From Hydra vulgaris (Eukaryota > Cnidaria > Hydrozoa > Anthoathecata > Hydridae): a stretch of DNA of 64,000 bases. The stretch covers positions 3,953,501 through 4,017,500 of the forward strand of contig NC_088921.1 of assembly GCF_038396675.1 (NCBI RefSeq). The letters run 5' to 3'. The translations under genes and the position numbers were made by a program. Below are positions 46,576 to 56,259 of this stretch, in pieces (positions within the stretch are counted from its first letter, which is position 1; every line of letters starts with the position of its first letter). The notes under the pieces were generated by a model that was not told the DNA's origin, did not search any database, and saw only the letters and a list, made by a program, of their open reading frames with translations.

Positions 46576-46991
46576 CACAAAATTTTTTTTATCAATTTGT
46601 TGCCCCTCGTATTGGTGGAGGGGGTGGGGGGAAGAAATGAAATCAAAGGGCTTTTTCATTCCCAGCCTCCAACCATAGCAATTTTTTGCACAGCCTCATT
46701 CTTTGACATAAGCATAAACATACAAATGTTTGCAGTTTGCTCCATGTCTTGAAGTTAGCTATCTCAATTACCAAAAAATCCTGGATCTGTCGCTGTCGCA
46801 GTATGCCCTCACACTTCTCTGCGGTATCTAAATGATTCGCAAAATAAATGCGGTTGATATTATTCTCTTTGTTAATATTTCACTACTTTACAGTTACAAC
46901 AGTCTGCGTCTAACAACTAAAACATTTGATATCGAATCCGTATATTAGATTAATATCAGAAAGCAACATTTTTAGCACAATTAATTGTGCT

Positions 46992-47093
46992 CAATTTTGA
47001 AATATAACAAACAATATTTTAAAAACGCAAAATAATAGTAAAAATTTTTACTATTATTTTACGTTTTTAAAGTATTGTTTGTTGTATTTTAGA
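46992..47093. repeat. Near-perfect palindrome, about 46-bp arms, no loop
   Basis: ACAAACAATATTTTAAAAAC...TAGTAAAAA meets its inverse at a central AAAAATTTTT near 47041-47050. Two mismatches occur in the inner 38 bp, and similarity weakens outward. Confidence 0.85.
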
Positions 47094-47899
47094 GTTGTTA
47101 TCAGAAAAAGTTGACTTATTAAAACTATTGTGACTTTATGTTAACAATATTTTATCAAATAGTCTTAGGTCATTTATATTACAGGTTCTACATAAGTTTT
47201 GAAAAATGTTTCTGTCTTTATTTAGTAAATTATTTAGGTTCAGTCGCTTCTCGACTTATTATTAGTTTACCAATCTATGCTTTGAGACAGTATTAGTGAT
47301 AAGTGGTAATTTTTTTTTCTCTGAACTATATTTTATTTATTTTATAAATTGTAGAGGAAGCATCACGATAGCAGAGTTGATCAAGGCGAGTTCATTTGCA
47401 CCGAAGATCTACTCACACTGAGTTGGCAGAGCTGGAATTCAAACCTATAAACCTGCTATAGGCGTTTTTGTTAGTATTGAATAATTGCAAGGAATTGTTC
47501 AACTAAGCCATCCCGACTTATCTCAACTCTCCCAATTTATATTAAACAGAAATCAACTGAAATTAAGCTTTCATTACTGAAACCCATTAAAAGCTCTTTT
47601 ATTTTATCTACGTAGGTGAACGGACTTGATTTCAACAGCTCTATAAAATATAAAATCACTTGAGACGTAATAAAAAAATGTCAAAGGCGTCTTGTCTATA
47701 GGGGCCGTAGGCACCTTCTACATCTGTCTAAATTTAGTGTTTATTTAAATATGTTTATTGTTAGTTTAAACTATATAGACGGAGGTTTTTTCAGTTATTC
47801 TATAACTTAGAATACTTTATATAACTACAAAGTATTTAAACATATTTTTTTTAGAAGAACATTTTGTACATGCACGTGCAATACCGAGAAATTTTACTA

Positions 47900-47982
47900 T
47901 TGGAGTCGGAGTCGCGATTTTGTTTAGCGACTCTAACTTCGCTAAAAGCGTCGCTACTCCGACTCTGCGACTCCGACTCCAC
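47900..47982. repeat. GC-rich nested inverted repeat
   Basis: TGGAGTCGGAGTCGC and its inverse GCGACTCCGACTCCA form the outer arms. TTTAGCG and CGCTAAA form an inner pair. It stands out as GC-rich in AT-rich surroundings. Confidence 0.8.
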
Positions 47983-48787
47983 AACCCTGTTTAAACTTTA
48001 GTTAAAATGAGAAAAGTATTCTGCGTTAAGAAACTTTTTGTTAATTTTTTTTTAATAGTTATTTATAGTTTTAATTTTATTAAAACTTTTTCACATTAGT
48101 TTTATATTTTTACGCGGCTGTTTCAAGCGAGCTTTACAGCTTATTGTTATTTTTAAAAATCATTTCTATAATGTGCTACTTAAACTTTTATAACTTTAGA
48201 GATAATTTTGTTCTGTAAAAAGAATTTAAAATGTTTTATTTTATAACACTGAACAAATTAATAAAAACTTTCCTCAATTTTATAATAAACGTGGCAAATG
48301 ATGAACCTGGCTAAATTTTAGTAATTTGTTTATACTTTTTATCTAAAAAAAATCTAAAAAAATATATATTTCAGATATTTATTATCAAATGTACACATTT
48401 TAAGATCAATATGAAAATAATTTTTTTTTTTCACTTAAACCAAACGTTAACTGAAACAGCCATTACTTAAGTCAGTAAAGCAAAACAACATTTTCGCAAA
48501 ATTCAAAATCCATTACAAAAATAACTTAAAAATCCGCGAAACTTTTTTTTTTATTTCACTTATTTAGCCGTACAAATATTTACAAGTTCCGTGTTTTATA
48601 ATATATATAAAAATGGCAAACTTTGTTTGTTTCATAGGGTAATACGGGGCAGTATTGAGACTTAAATTAATTATTTTTTGTGATAATAAATATAACTTAT
48701 TATTATCAAAAGATAATAAATATAACTCATAAAAAGTATGGTAGCTTTAAAGCTACTATATATTTTACTATATTTAAGCTAATAATA

Positions 48788-48805
48788 AACCCTAACCCTA
48801 ACCCT
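48788..48805 (+). repeat. Three telomere-type AACCCT units
   Basis: AACCCTAACCCTAACCCT, equal to (TTAGGG)3 on the other strand, the telomere repeat of most animals. It lies about 70 bp upstream of the retrotransposon coding start, close to where its 5' junction should be. Confidence 0.9.
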
Positions 48806-48872
48806 GACGGATTTAAACGGTGTTCTGAGTACTATCTATGCTTTGAGTCAAGTTCTTCAATCTAATTTAAAA

Positions 48873-51779
48873 ATGAATAAAGTACCAAAAACTATAAAAC
48901 ACAAAAAACCATCATCATCACCAAGTTCTTTAAACCTATCATTCACTAATATTCGTGGCCTTCGAAGTAACTTTTCTTCTGTTGAGTCTTATCTCTTGAA
49001 AAGTTCACCAGACCTACTTGCTCTTTGTGAGACTAATTTGAGTTCGGCTGTCTCATCTTGTGATCTTAGTGTTGATGGTTATCTTCCTCTAATTCGTAAA
49101 GACTCCAATACTCACATGCTTGGCCTAGGCATTTACATTCGTAAGAATTCACCCATTTGTCGTGAAACTAGGTTTGAATCCACAGACTATTCTTTTATGT
49201 GCTTTCGTTTAGCACCACTTCACTCTATTACCTTTCTCTTTGTTCTATATCGCTCTCCTTCATCTCAAGACTGCACACTTTTTGACGTTATTTCTGATCA
49301 TATTGACCAAGCCCTTTCTCTTTATCCATTAGCTAATATAGTTGTTGTCGGTGACTTTAATGCTCACTACTCTGAATGGCTTGGCTCTAGTGTCAGTGAC
49401 TCTGCAGGCATTAAAGCCCACAACTTTTGCCTTTCTCAATCCCTAACTCAAATAGTCAACTTTCCAACTCGCTTTCCTGACAACCCTAATCATTTACCTT
49501 CTCTACTCGACTTATGTCTTGTTTCTGATCCTAGTCAGTGCTCAGTTTCTCCACATTCACCCTTAGGTACTTCTGATAACAGTTTGATCTCTCTAAAACT
49601 TATATCTCATTCTTCTTCATCACCTGAATCCCCCTATTATCGCACCTCTTACAACTTCAGTAAAGCTGACTGGGATTCTTTCCGTGATTTTCTACGTGAT
49701 GGCCCTTGGGTAGAAATCTTTCGTCTTCCTGTCGACAAATGTGCTTCTTACATAACTTCGTGGATTCAGGCTGGCATGGAATGTTTTATTCCCTCTCGAC
49801 GATTCCAGGTCAAGCCTCACTCTCCTCCATGGTTTTCTTCACACTGTGCTGCTGCGATTGCCAATCGAAACCATTACTTCCATATTTATCAGCAAAACAG
49901 TTCTCCAGAAAACAGACGTCTGTTTATTACTGCTAGAAACAATTGTAAAAAGGTTTTGTCTAACGCCAAAACCCGCTATTCTCAGGTCATGAAATCTCGT
50001 ATCTCATCTCAAAAATTAGGCTCCCGTGACTTCTGGAGAATCTTTAATAATATCAATAATAAGGGCAAATCCATAATTCCACCTCTCTTGTATGGTTCAG
50101 ACTTTGTCACCTCACCTAAAGACAAAGCCGAATTGTTTGCTAAAAACTTTTCATCAATATCATCTCTTGATTCCACTAGATCCGTTCTACCTGATATTGC
50201 CAACAAACAGGTTGATCCATTGCTTGACATTTATATCACTCCAGCATCTGTATCTAAAGTGATTTCCTTCCTAGACTCTTCTACAGCTTGTGGCCCAGAC
50301 AACATACCTGTTATTGTCTTGCAGAAGTGTTCTCCGGAGCTGTCGTCTATACTCTCAAAACTATTCAACAAGTGCTTATCAGAGTCTTGCTTTCCAGCCT
50401 GCTGGAAAGCGGCATCTGTTATCCCTATCTTCAAAAATTCTGGAGAGCGATCTGATTCGTCTAACTACCGTCCCATAAGTCTTCTTCCTATCATAAGCAA
50501 GGTTTTTGAATCTTTAATTAACAAACACTTAATTTCTCATCTTGAATCTAATAACTTACTTTCTGACCATCAATATGGATTTCGATCTTCTCGTTCTACA
50601 GCTGATTTGCTAACAGTAATAACTGACAGGTTTTATCGTGCATTAGATAAAGGTGGAGAGGTTAAGGCCATCGCTCTTGACATTTCAAAAGCTTTCGATA
50701 AAGTTTGGCATGCTGGTCTTCTCCATAAGCTTTCTTCTTATGGTGTATCCGGCAACATCTTTAAGATCATTGAATCCTTTCTTTCCAATCGTAGCATAAA
50801 AGTTGTCCTCGATGGACAACACTCTTCTTCTTATTCTGTAACTTCAGGGGTTCCTCAAGGTTCTATCCTTGGCCCTATACTCTTTTTAATTTACATTAAT
50901 GATCTTCCAGATATGCTCACATCTAAGGTGGCATTGTTTGCTGATGATACTACCATTTATTCTTGTCGTGATAAGAAACCATCACCCTCTGATTGCTTGG
51001 AGGGGGCATTTGAGCTTGAAAAGGATCTCACTTCTGCTTCAGCATGGGGCTCACAGTGGCTGGTGAACTTTAATTCAGATAAAACTCAATTTTTTTCAGC
51101 CAATCGTTATCGCAATAATTTAGATCTTCCTATATTTATGAACGGTGATGTACTCGATGAGTCACCTACTCTTCATCTTCTAGGATTAACTCTTACTTCC
51201 AATCTTTCTTGGAAACCATATATCAAATCAGTTGCAAAATTAGCATCTGCTAAGGTTGCATCTCTTTATCGAGCTCGCCACTTTCTTACTCTGGATTCTA
51301 TTCTCTATCTCTATAAATTTCAAATCCGGCCTTGTATGGAATACTGTTGCCATATCTGGGGTGGATCTTCTAATGATGCCCTTTCTCTTTTAGACAAGGT
51401 GCAAAAACGCATTGTAAACATAGTTGGACCTGCTCTAGCAGCCAACCTCCAACCATTATCACATCGCCGTAATGTTGCTTCTCTTTCTCTTTTCTACAAA
51501 TACTATAATGGGCACTGCTCTAAAGAGCTAGCGTCTCTTGTGCCATCTACTAAAATTCATTCTCGTGTTACTCGTCATTCAATTAAGTGTCATCCTTTTT
51601 CTGTGACTGTTCCTAAGTGCTCCAAAAACGCTTATTCGTCTAGTTTTTTTCCTCGAACATCAGCTCTTTGGAATTCGCTTCCTTCATCTTGCTTTCCTGA
51701 TTCTTATAATTTGCAATCTTTTAAGTCGTCAGTCAATCGTTGTCTTGCTCTAAAATCTTCATCTTTTCTCTTACAGTAA
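48873..51779 (+). CDS. Intact non-LTR retrotransposon endonuclease/reverse transcriptase
   Basis: A 968-codon frame from the first ATG (MNKVPKTIK), without interruption. The APE-type endonuclease comes first: LSFTNIRGLRSNF, LALCETNLSS, LFVLYRSPSS, VVVGDFNAHYSEW (around residue 160) and LGTSDNSLISLKL (around 235). The last motif has Asn where the catalytic His of SDH is expected. The RT follows: NYRPISLLPIISKVFE, HQYGFRSSRSTADLL, IALDISKAFDKVWH, SGVPQGSILGPILFLIYIND and the intact catalytic box ALFADDTTIYS (around 690). A C-terminal CHIWGGSSNDALSLLDKVQK region follows. It belongs to the CR1/jockey/L2 assemblage. It should copy element RNA into DNA at a nicked site; the SDN change may impair nicking. 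No ORF1 is seen upstream. Confidence 0.93.
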   Translation: MNKVPKTIKHKKPSSSPSSLNLSFTNIRGLRSNFSSVESYLLKSSPDLLALCETNLSSAVSSCDLSVDGYLPLIRKDSNTHMLGLGIYIRKNSPICRETRFESTDYSFMCFRLAPLHSITFLFVLYRSPSSQDCTLFDVISDHIDQALSLYPLANIVVVGDFNAHYSEWLGSSVSDSAGIKAHNFCLSQSLTQIVNFPTRFPDNPNHLPSLLDLCLVSDPSQCSVSPHSPLGTSDNSLISLKLISHSSSSPESPYYRTSYNFSKADWDSFRDFLRDGPWVEIFRLPVDKCASYITSWIQAGMECFIPSRRFQVKPHSPPWFSSHCAAAIANRNHYFHIYQQNSSPENRRLFITARNNCKKVLSNAKTRYSQVMKSRISSQKLGSRDFWRIFNNINNKGKSIIPPLLYGSDFVTSPKDKAELFAKNFSSISSLDSTRSVLPDIANKQVDPLLDIYITPASVSKVISFLDSSTACGPDNIPVIVLQKCSPELSSILSKLFNKCLSESCFPACWKAASVIPIFKNSGERSDSSNYRPISLLPIISKVFESLINKHLISHLESNNLLSDHQYGFRSSRSTADLLTVITDRFYRALDKGGEVKAIALDISKAFDKVWHAGLLHKLSSYGVSGNIFKIIESFLSNRSIKVVLDGQHSSSYSVTSGVPQGSILGPILFLIYINDLPDMLTSKVALFADDTTIYSCRDKKPSPSDCLEGAFELEKDLTSASAWGSQWLVNFNSDKTQFFSANRYRNNLDLPIFMNGDVLDESPTLHLLGLTLTSNLSWKPYIKSVAKLASAKVASLYRARHFLTLDSILYLYKFQIRPCMEYCCHIWGGSSNDALSLLDKVQKRIVNIVGPALAANLQPLSHRRNVASLSLFYKYYNGHCSKELASLVPSTKIHSRVTRHSIKCHPFSVTVPKCSKNAYSSSFFPRTSALWNSLPSSCFPDSYNLQSFKSSVNRCLALKSSSFLLQ

Positions 51780-51856
51780 CTTCCAACTTTAATTAGTGGC
51801 TGCTTGCAGCCTTGTTGGAAGCGAAGATGTTTAAAAAAAAAAAAAAAAAAAAAAAA
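51780..51856 (+). promoter_or_regulatory. 3' UTR stem-loop and poly(A) tail of the retrotransposon
   Basis: The 3' UTR is only about 50 nt and folds as two nested stems: outer TTCCAAC (51781-51787) with GTTGGAA (51814-51820), inner GGCTGC (51798-51803) with GCAGCC (51806-51811) and a TT loop. About 24 A follow. In related elements the 3' end of the RNA is what the RT recognises for priming, so this structure is a candidate recognition site. Confidence 0.8.
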
Positions 51857-51918
51857 TTTTAGCTTAAAAAACCAATGCCTCATTTAAATTACTTTTATGT
51901 TTTTTATACTGTTATTTA

Positions 51919-52089
51919 GGTGCCTCAAGAAGACCTAACGGTCTTGTCACAGAGCACCGCGGAAGTGCATTTAACCAGGAAGTTAACGCCTCCTTCCTTA
52001 CCGTGACACGAAAATATGTCCAAGGCTCGTTTTGAACCTAGATCTCTTGCTTATAAAGCAAGCATTCTAACCACTGCGCCACGGCCACA
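51919..52089 (-). mobile_element. Second SINE family, Ile-tRNA-like head
   Basis: On the minus strand from 52089: GGCCGTGGCGCAGTGGTTAG (box A-like), anticodon stem CTTGC/GCAAG with loop TTTATAA (anticodon TAT), and box B-like GGTTCAAAACGAG. A body with GTGTCACGGTAAGGAAGGAG and GCGGTGCTCTGTGACAAGAC follows, ending GTTAGGTCTTCTTGAGGCACC-like. It differs in head and body from the Met-like SINE. The extended tail and imperfect arms argue for a SINE rather than a working tRNA. Confidence 0.75.
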
Positions 52090-52691
52090 TGTTCAGCGAA
52101 TCTTTTAGAACCGATTTTTTATTCATTTTTAACTTCTAATCGTCATAAATAACCATAAAATGTTTACAAATAGTTTTTTGATGTTTTTAGTGAGTTACAA
52201 AAAGTAAGGAAAATATTTATGCTGGTCTATAAACTTTAAAGAAAACTGAATAATGGATTGCCTCATCTTTCCAACAAAGACTGCGTGTTAAAAACCTAAA
52301 GTTCTTACATTACAAATCAAATAAGTTAACTTTTCTTTTTGGGTAATGAATAATAAAGAAATTATTTTTCTAAAATAATCAGCACAAATCTGGTATTTGT
52401 AAGTATTAATTAAGATTAAGATTTGCATTTATTATGATTTCGCTAAGAAGCGAATTAAAAAATACTACGGTTTTACTACGTCACAATAAAACTAGCTATT
52501 TTTTATTAAATAAACTAAATATTCCAAAAAAAGGTTTGTTTAGCATTGCAAGTAAAAACATAAATTAAATCCTTTATAATAATTTAGGATAATGATTATA
52601 ACCAAATTTCTTTAATCCTCTTTGTCTCCAGAGAAGAATAAAGAAATTTGCCTTATGTTCCCGTTGTCTCATTCTGCCCCGAATCACCCTA

Positions 52692-52939
52692 CTTCAGAAT
52701 TTGTCTCGCCGAAACAGTTGTTCCTCTAATTAAAATTCATTAGATAATTGCCGGGGACGTAAACAGATTTAAGATTACGTCATCACTTTATAATAATTTG
52801 ACAAAAAATAAACACACTTATTGCAAAACATGCTTAGTTTGAAAATATATTGCGTAACAAGAGGTAAAGATATCTAAAATTTTTTTTATTTTATTTTTTT
52901 ATAAAAAAGGCATTTTTAACTACCATAGTATTGACTCAC
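52692..52939. other. Spacer
   Basis: AT-rich, nothing recognised. Confidence 0.5.
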
Positions 52940-53421
52940 CCCACATGAAGAAGAACTCCAAGAAACTGCCGCATATCTACTAAATTTATTGATTTCCAAT
53001 CTTTAAAACGCGAGCTTCTTCTGAGGGGTTCACCTTTCCATTGATTTGAATTTCTAGATGGATTTGTTTCAGAAGATGTTTTGTCAGACAAAATATTACT
53101 TATAAGATCTACCTGTTGAGCTTTGCTTTGATTTTGTCTATAAGCAAGACCACCCATTGTTCTTTTCGGCGGCATTAAAATGCTCTTTTCGGGGGCATTA
53201 AAAAATGACTACCCATGCTCTTTTCGGCGGCATTAAAAAATCTTCTGCATTGGCTCTTAGATGAACGTCTGTAAACTGATTGCTTCACTTTCTTCAGTGT
53301 TATTATCTTCAGAACCTGGTTCTGATACAGTCAAGCTCGAAGACGTAGTAGTATAAGCGAAAAATGAATCCGAATCTTCAATATTATCATCTTCACTATC
53401 CTCACAATCTTCCATAATCAT
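52940..53421 (-). pseudogene. piggyBac-like transposase, first exon, disrupted
   Basis: Minus strand: ATG followed by an acidic leader (MEDCEDSEDDNIEDSDSFF ... SEPGSEDNNTEESEA), a stop, three tandem copies of a short segment, then MPPKRTMGGLAYRQ and, at the end, DWKSINLVDMRQFLGVLLHVG with a GTGAGT donor. The acidic leader and the F/I-x-x-FLGxxLxxG segment resemble the N-terminal part of piggyBac transposases. The catalytic Asp residues would lie in downstream exons that are absent. The stop and repeat expansion make it non-functional. Assignment is tentative. Confidence 0.5.
53155..53240 (-). repeat. Three tandem copies of a CTCTTTTCGGCGGCATTAAAA segment
   Basis: Near-identical copies end at about 53182, 53205 and 53240, one with a G for C change. 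They disrupt the frame of the piggyBac-like exon and repeat its start codon context. Confidence 0.8.
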
Positions 53422-53710
53422 ATGTGCTGATCCAATTGTGGAATATCTGTGTTCACACTAAAATGTTTTTTAATATATTAAAAAACATTTTGTAAACGTT
53501 GTGTAAATCAAATTTTTTTCACATTTTTAAAAACATGCAGTATAATGTAGTTATCAAATATATTTTAGCTTCTAGTCTAAAAAACACAACAATTTAGAAT
53601 TAAGAAAACAATATAAATTACCTTTTTTACTCATGATAGCCTCCAATGTGCATGTGCATGTGCAAAAAAATTGAAACATTATTTATAATAATACTGCATT
53701 AAATAAGCTA
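53422..53710. other. Spacer
   Basis: No gene recognised. A TGCATGTGCATGTGC run lies near 53650. Confidence 0.5.
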
Positions 53711-54899
53711 CCTTTTCAAGATGTAATTGAGAACTTGAAAGTTGCAATTAAGGAAAGTAAGATGCAATTGAGAAATACAACATGTAATTTAGAAGTCACA
53801 ATATGTAATTAAGAAACACAAAAAGTAATTAAGAAATTTTAAAATGTAATGAGAAATAAGAAGTCGCAATATGTAATTGGAAAAACAAAGATTCTGATTA
53901 AGAAATCGTAATATGGAAATGAGAATACATTATTTGTAATTGCAAACTCACAATGTAAGCTTAAAGGTCATTATAAAAAATCTTCTTGTACATGCATTTT
54001 AATAAGTTAATAATATCAAATTTAGCACTTGTATGCACCAGCAATACAGCAATACAGTAATGGAATTAAAAGGTCATTGTTTTATTTGTCAATACACTAT
54101 AAATAGAAAGTCTGTTATTAAATTGAATCCGTGCATTTATTTCACTAAATTTGTTTACATCCACTTTTGAAAAAACCAGAACCACCTTATCCAATTTGTA
54201 GACATGAAATGCATACAACCGAATAAGTTGAAAGAAAACATTATGTTTTATCTTCATCGAATGAGTTATTGAATGCGCTGAGCGAAATGACGACCCAATC
54301 GCAACCTAAAGTTTGCAACTCTGGCGCAAAACTTTAGGTGTCAGATATAAGACAGTATACAATTGGGTCCTTAGCGGAAATTTAAATTTCCTTGGAACAT
54401 ATGGAGTTACCGCCAACCACAAATTTTTTCATCACTTTTTTCATCACTTTTTTATTTTATTGATAATATATTATTATTTATTGAATACCAACCCATTTGG
54501 TTGATTTTCAAAACATAATAACTCGGCCAAATTAGGATCAAACCTAATATTACAAGGTAAACTAAAGCAACAAAATTAAAAACAAAAATAACTTCATTCT
54601 GATAATCTATATTATATCAAAATAATCTATATTATATATCAAAAATAACATTTTTCTGATAATCTATATTATAAACATTTCTCAATTACAACTTTTATCA
54701 TCTCAATTACATCTTACGATTTCTTATTTACAACTTTCATGTTCTAAATTACATCTAACGTTTCTCAATTACAATTTTCATCTTCTAAATTACATCTAAC
54801 GTTTTTTAATTACATCTTCCATGTTCTATATTATATCTTACGTTTCTCAATTACAACTTTCAAGTTCTCAATTACATCTTGATAAGGTGTAGTCACCGC
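53711..54899. mobile_element. Tc1/mariner-type deletion derivative (copy A)
   Basis: The inverted ends (CTTTTCAAGATGTAATTGAG at the left, CTTATCAAGATGTAATTGAG when the right is reversed) continue inward for well over 100 bp and are flanked by TA. Both ends consist of many spaced copies of a word close to ATGTAATTAAGAAA, roughly every 25-35 bp. Inside, 53945-54400 is homologous to the start of copy B, including the start of its DNA-binding domain; the catalytic part is gone. It carries an inverted duplication at 54304-54339 that copy B lacks. Confidence 0.85.
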
Positions 54900-56257
54900 A
54901 AAAAGTTATACTTATTACGGTGTTACGAGTAAACTTGTACTTTGGCACTGCAGAAAAAATTTCTTCTCTATTGCCAAAGTACGAGTATACTCATAATGCT
55001 TATTTTTTGTCAGTTATATTCAGAATAAAAAATACTATAGAATTATTTTAGATTAAAAATATTTTATTTATTGAAATGTTGATATCAATGAGAATGAAAC
55101 CGCAAAAAAACGCCTCGGCAAATATTAATCATTGCAGACATTATGGCTCGGCAAAGAAACTAAGCATAATTTAAAATAGCTCGACAGCGAACTTGTTAAG
55201 TTACTGATCAAAAAAGTTAGGTTCTATATTTATAAATAACAAAATTTAATATATAAATGCTATAAAATTATATATTTATAAAAAAATAAACCCCGAGTAA
55301 CTTAATAATATGATAGAATAGACATTCATAAATAAATATTCCAAATTTCAACCGTCTTGCATAAATTAAATTTTTAGATACCTCAAAAGCAACAAAATAA
55401 CGTATACCAAAAAAACCTTTTTATAGGTGTTATGTGAACAGTGATGTGAAGACAGAGTCGGTAGTCCGGAGCCCAGGAGTCTCTGTTTTTACCCGGCGTC
55501 CGGAGGTTCACCCTTCGTAAAAACTGTTGGCACTCCGGCACTCCGGATGTTTTTTAAATTTTACTTCAGCATGTAAAATCAAAAAATAAACGTTGCCAAA
55601 CGAGCCCTTAATTACTTCTATAAGATTATTAATTTATTATTATTGCCAATAGCCAAAAGCACGACCGCATTGAATTACGTTACGTATCGCAATTCTTCCG
55701 GCATATATATTATTTAAAAATCTGCATCGTGTTTACGGCACATATCGTTTATAGCATAAATTGCTTTTAAAGAATATAAAAGGCGAATCAAAACATATGT
55801 GGTGTACAAAACCTTTGGTGCACACTGATAGCTAGATGCCGAGTTATGCATTCAAACCTGCGTTGATGCCATTAAAAAAATAGTATTTTTCTCGCGCTTA
55901 TTTAATGATATTATGTAAGTAAGATTGTAATAAAGAAAAAAAACGTTGTTTAGCCTCCTGCTTTATCAATGATATTATAACGTTTTAGCATGTATCCTAC
56001 TACATTACTAAAAAAGGTATTTTATCATGACTTAGAGGAAATGTTTTTGGTACTTCTGTATCATGAACAGTGTTCATAATTTTTTCTTAGCCCTAAATGT
56101 GCACGATCATCTAACTCTGTAAAAACAAGTACCAGTTTCTAGTTAGTAAGTTTTTTTAAACACAGTTAGGAAGTACCATTTTACAAGTGTAGCAATTGAC
56201 GTCTATTAAATGCGTCGTTAGAATAAAATTCGTAATATTTTTTAAGTTTTTCAAAAC
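54900..56257. other. Unannotated DNA between two Tc1 copies
   Basis: No gene. Contains an imperfect 21-bp inverted pair (GAGTAAACTTGTACTTTGGCA near 54926 with TGCCAAAGTACGAGTATACTC near 54972), and at 55455-55555 a GC-rich block with repeated CTCCGG/CCGGAG words. Confidence 0.5.
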
Positions 56258-56259
56258 TA

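Larger units (their letters stand above)
46576..48634. other. Unannotated DNA with two fold-back sequences
   Basis: No gene recognised. It contains the large palindrome at 46992-47093 and the inverted pair at 47900-47982, listed separately. The rest is AT-rich and featureless. Confidence 0.5.
48637..52689. mobile_element. pogo/Tc1-type inverted-end pair enclosing a retrotransposon
   Basis: The left end GGGTAATACGGGGCAG and the inverted right end GGGTGATTCGGGGCAG, each followed by A/T-rich bases and GAGAC, match over about 25 bp with few changes. TA lies just outside both. No DDE transposase is inside. The interior is occupied by a non-LTR retrotransposon and a SINE, so this looks like a non-autonomous element that received later insertions, or two solitary ends of one family. 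Confidence 0.65.

Noticed and set aside
46564..46752. Small secreted-looking protein beside the fold-back element
   Set aside because: A G-rich run and a hydrophobic stretch give the appearance of a signal segment, but there is no support beyond an open frame of 62 codons.
52020..52089. Genuine tRNA-Ile(TAT) gene on the minus strand
   Set aside because: Box A and B are present, but the sequence runs on into a SINE-type body and the arms pair imperfectly. A real tRNA gene cannot be fully excluded without a covariance-model scan.
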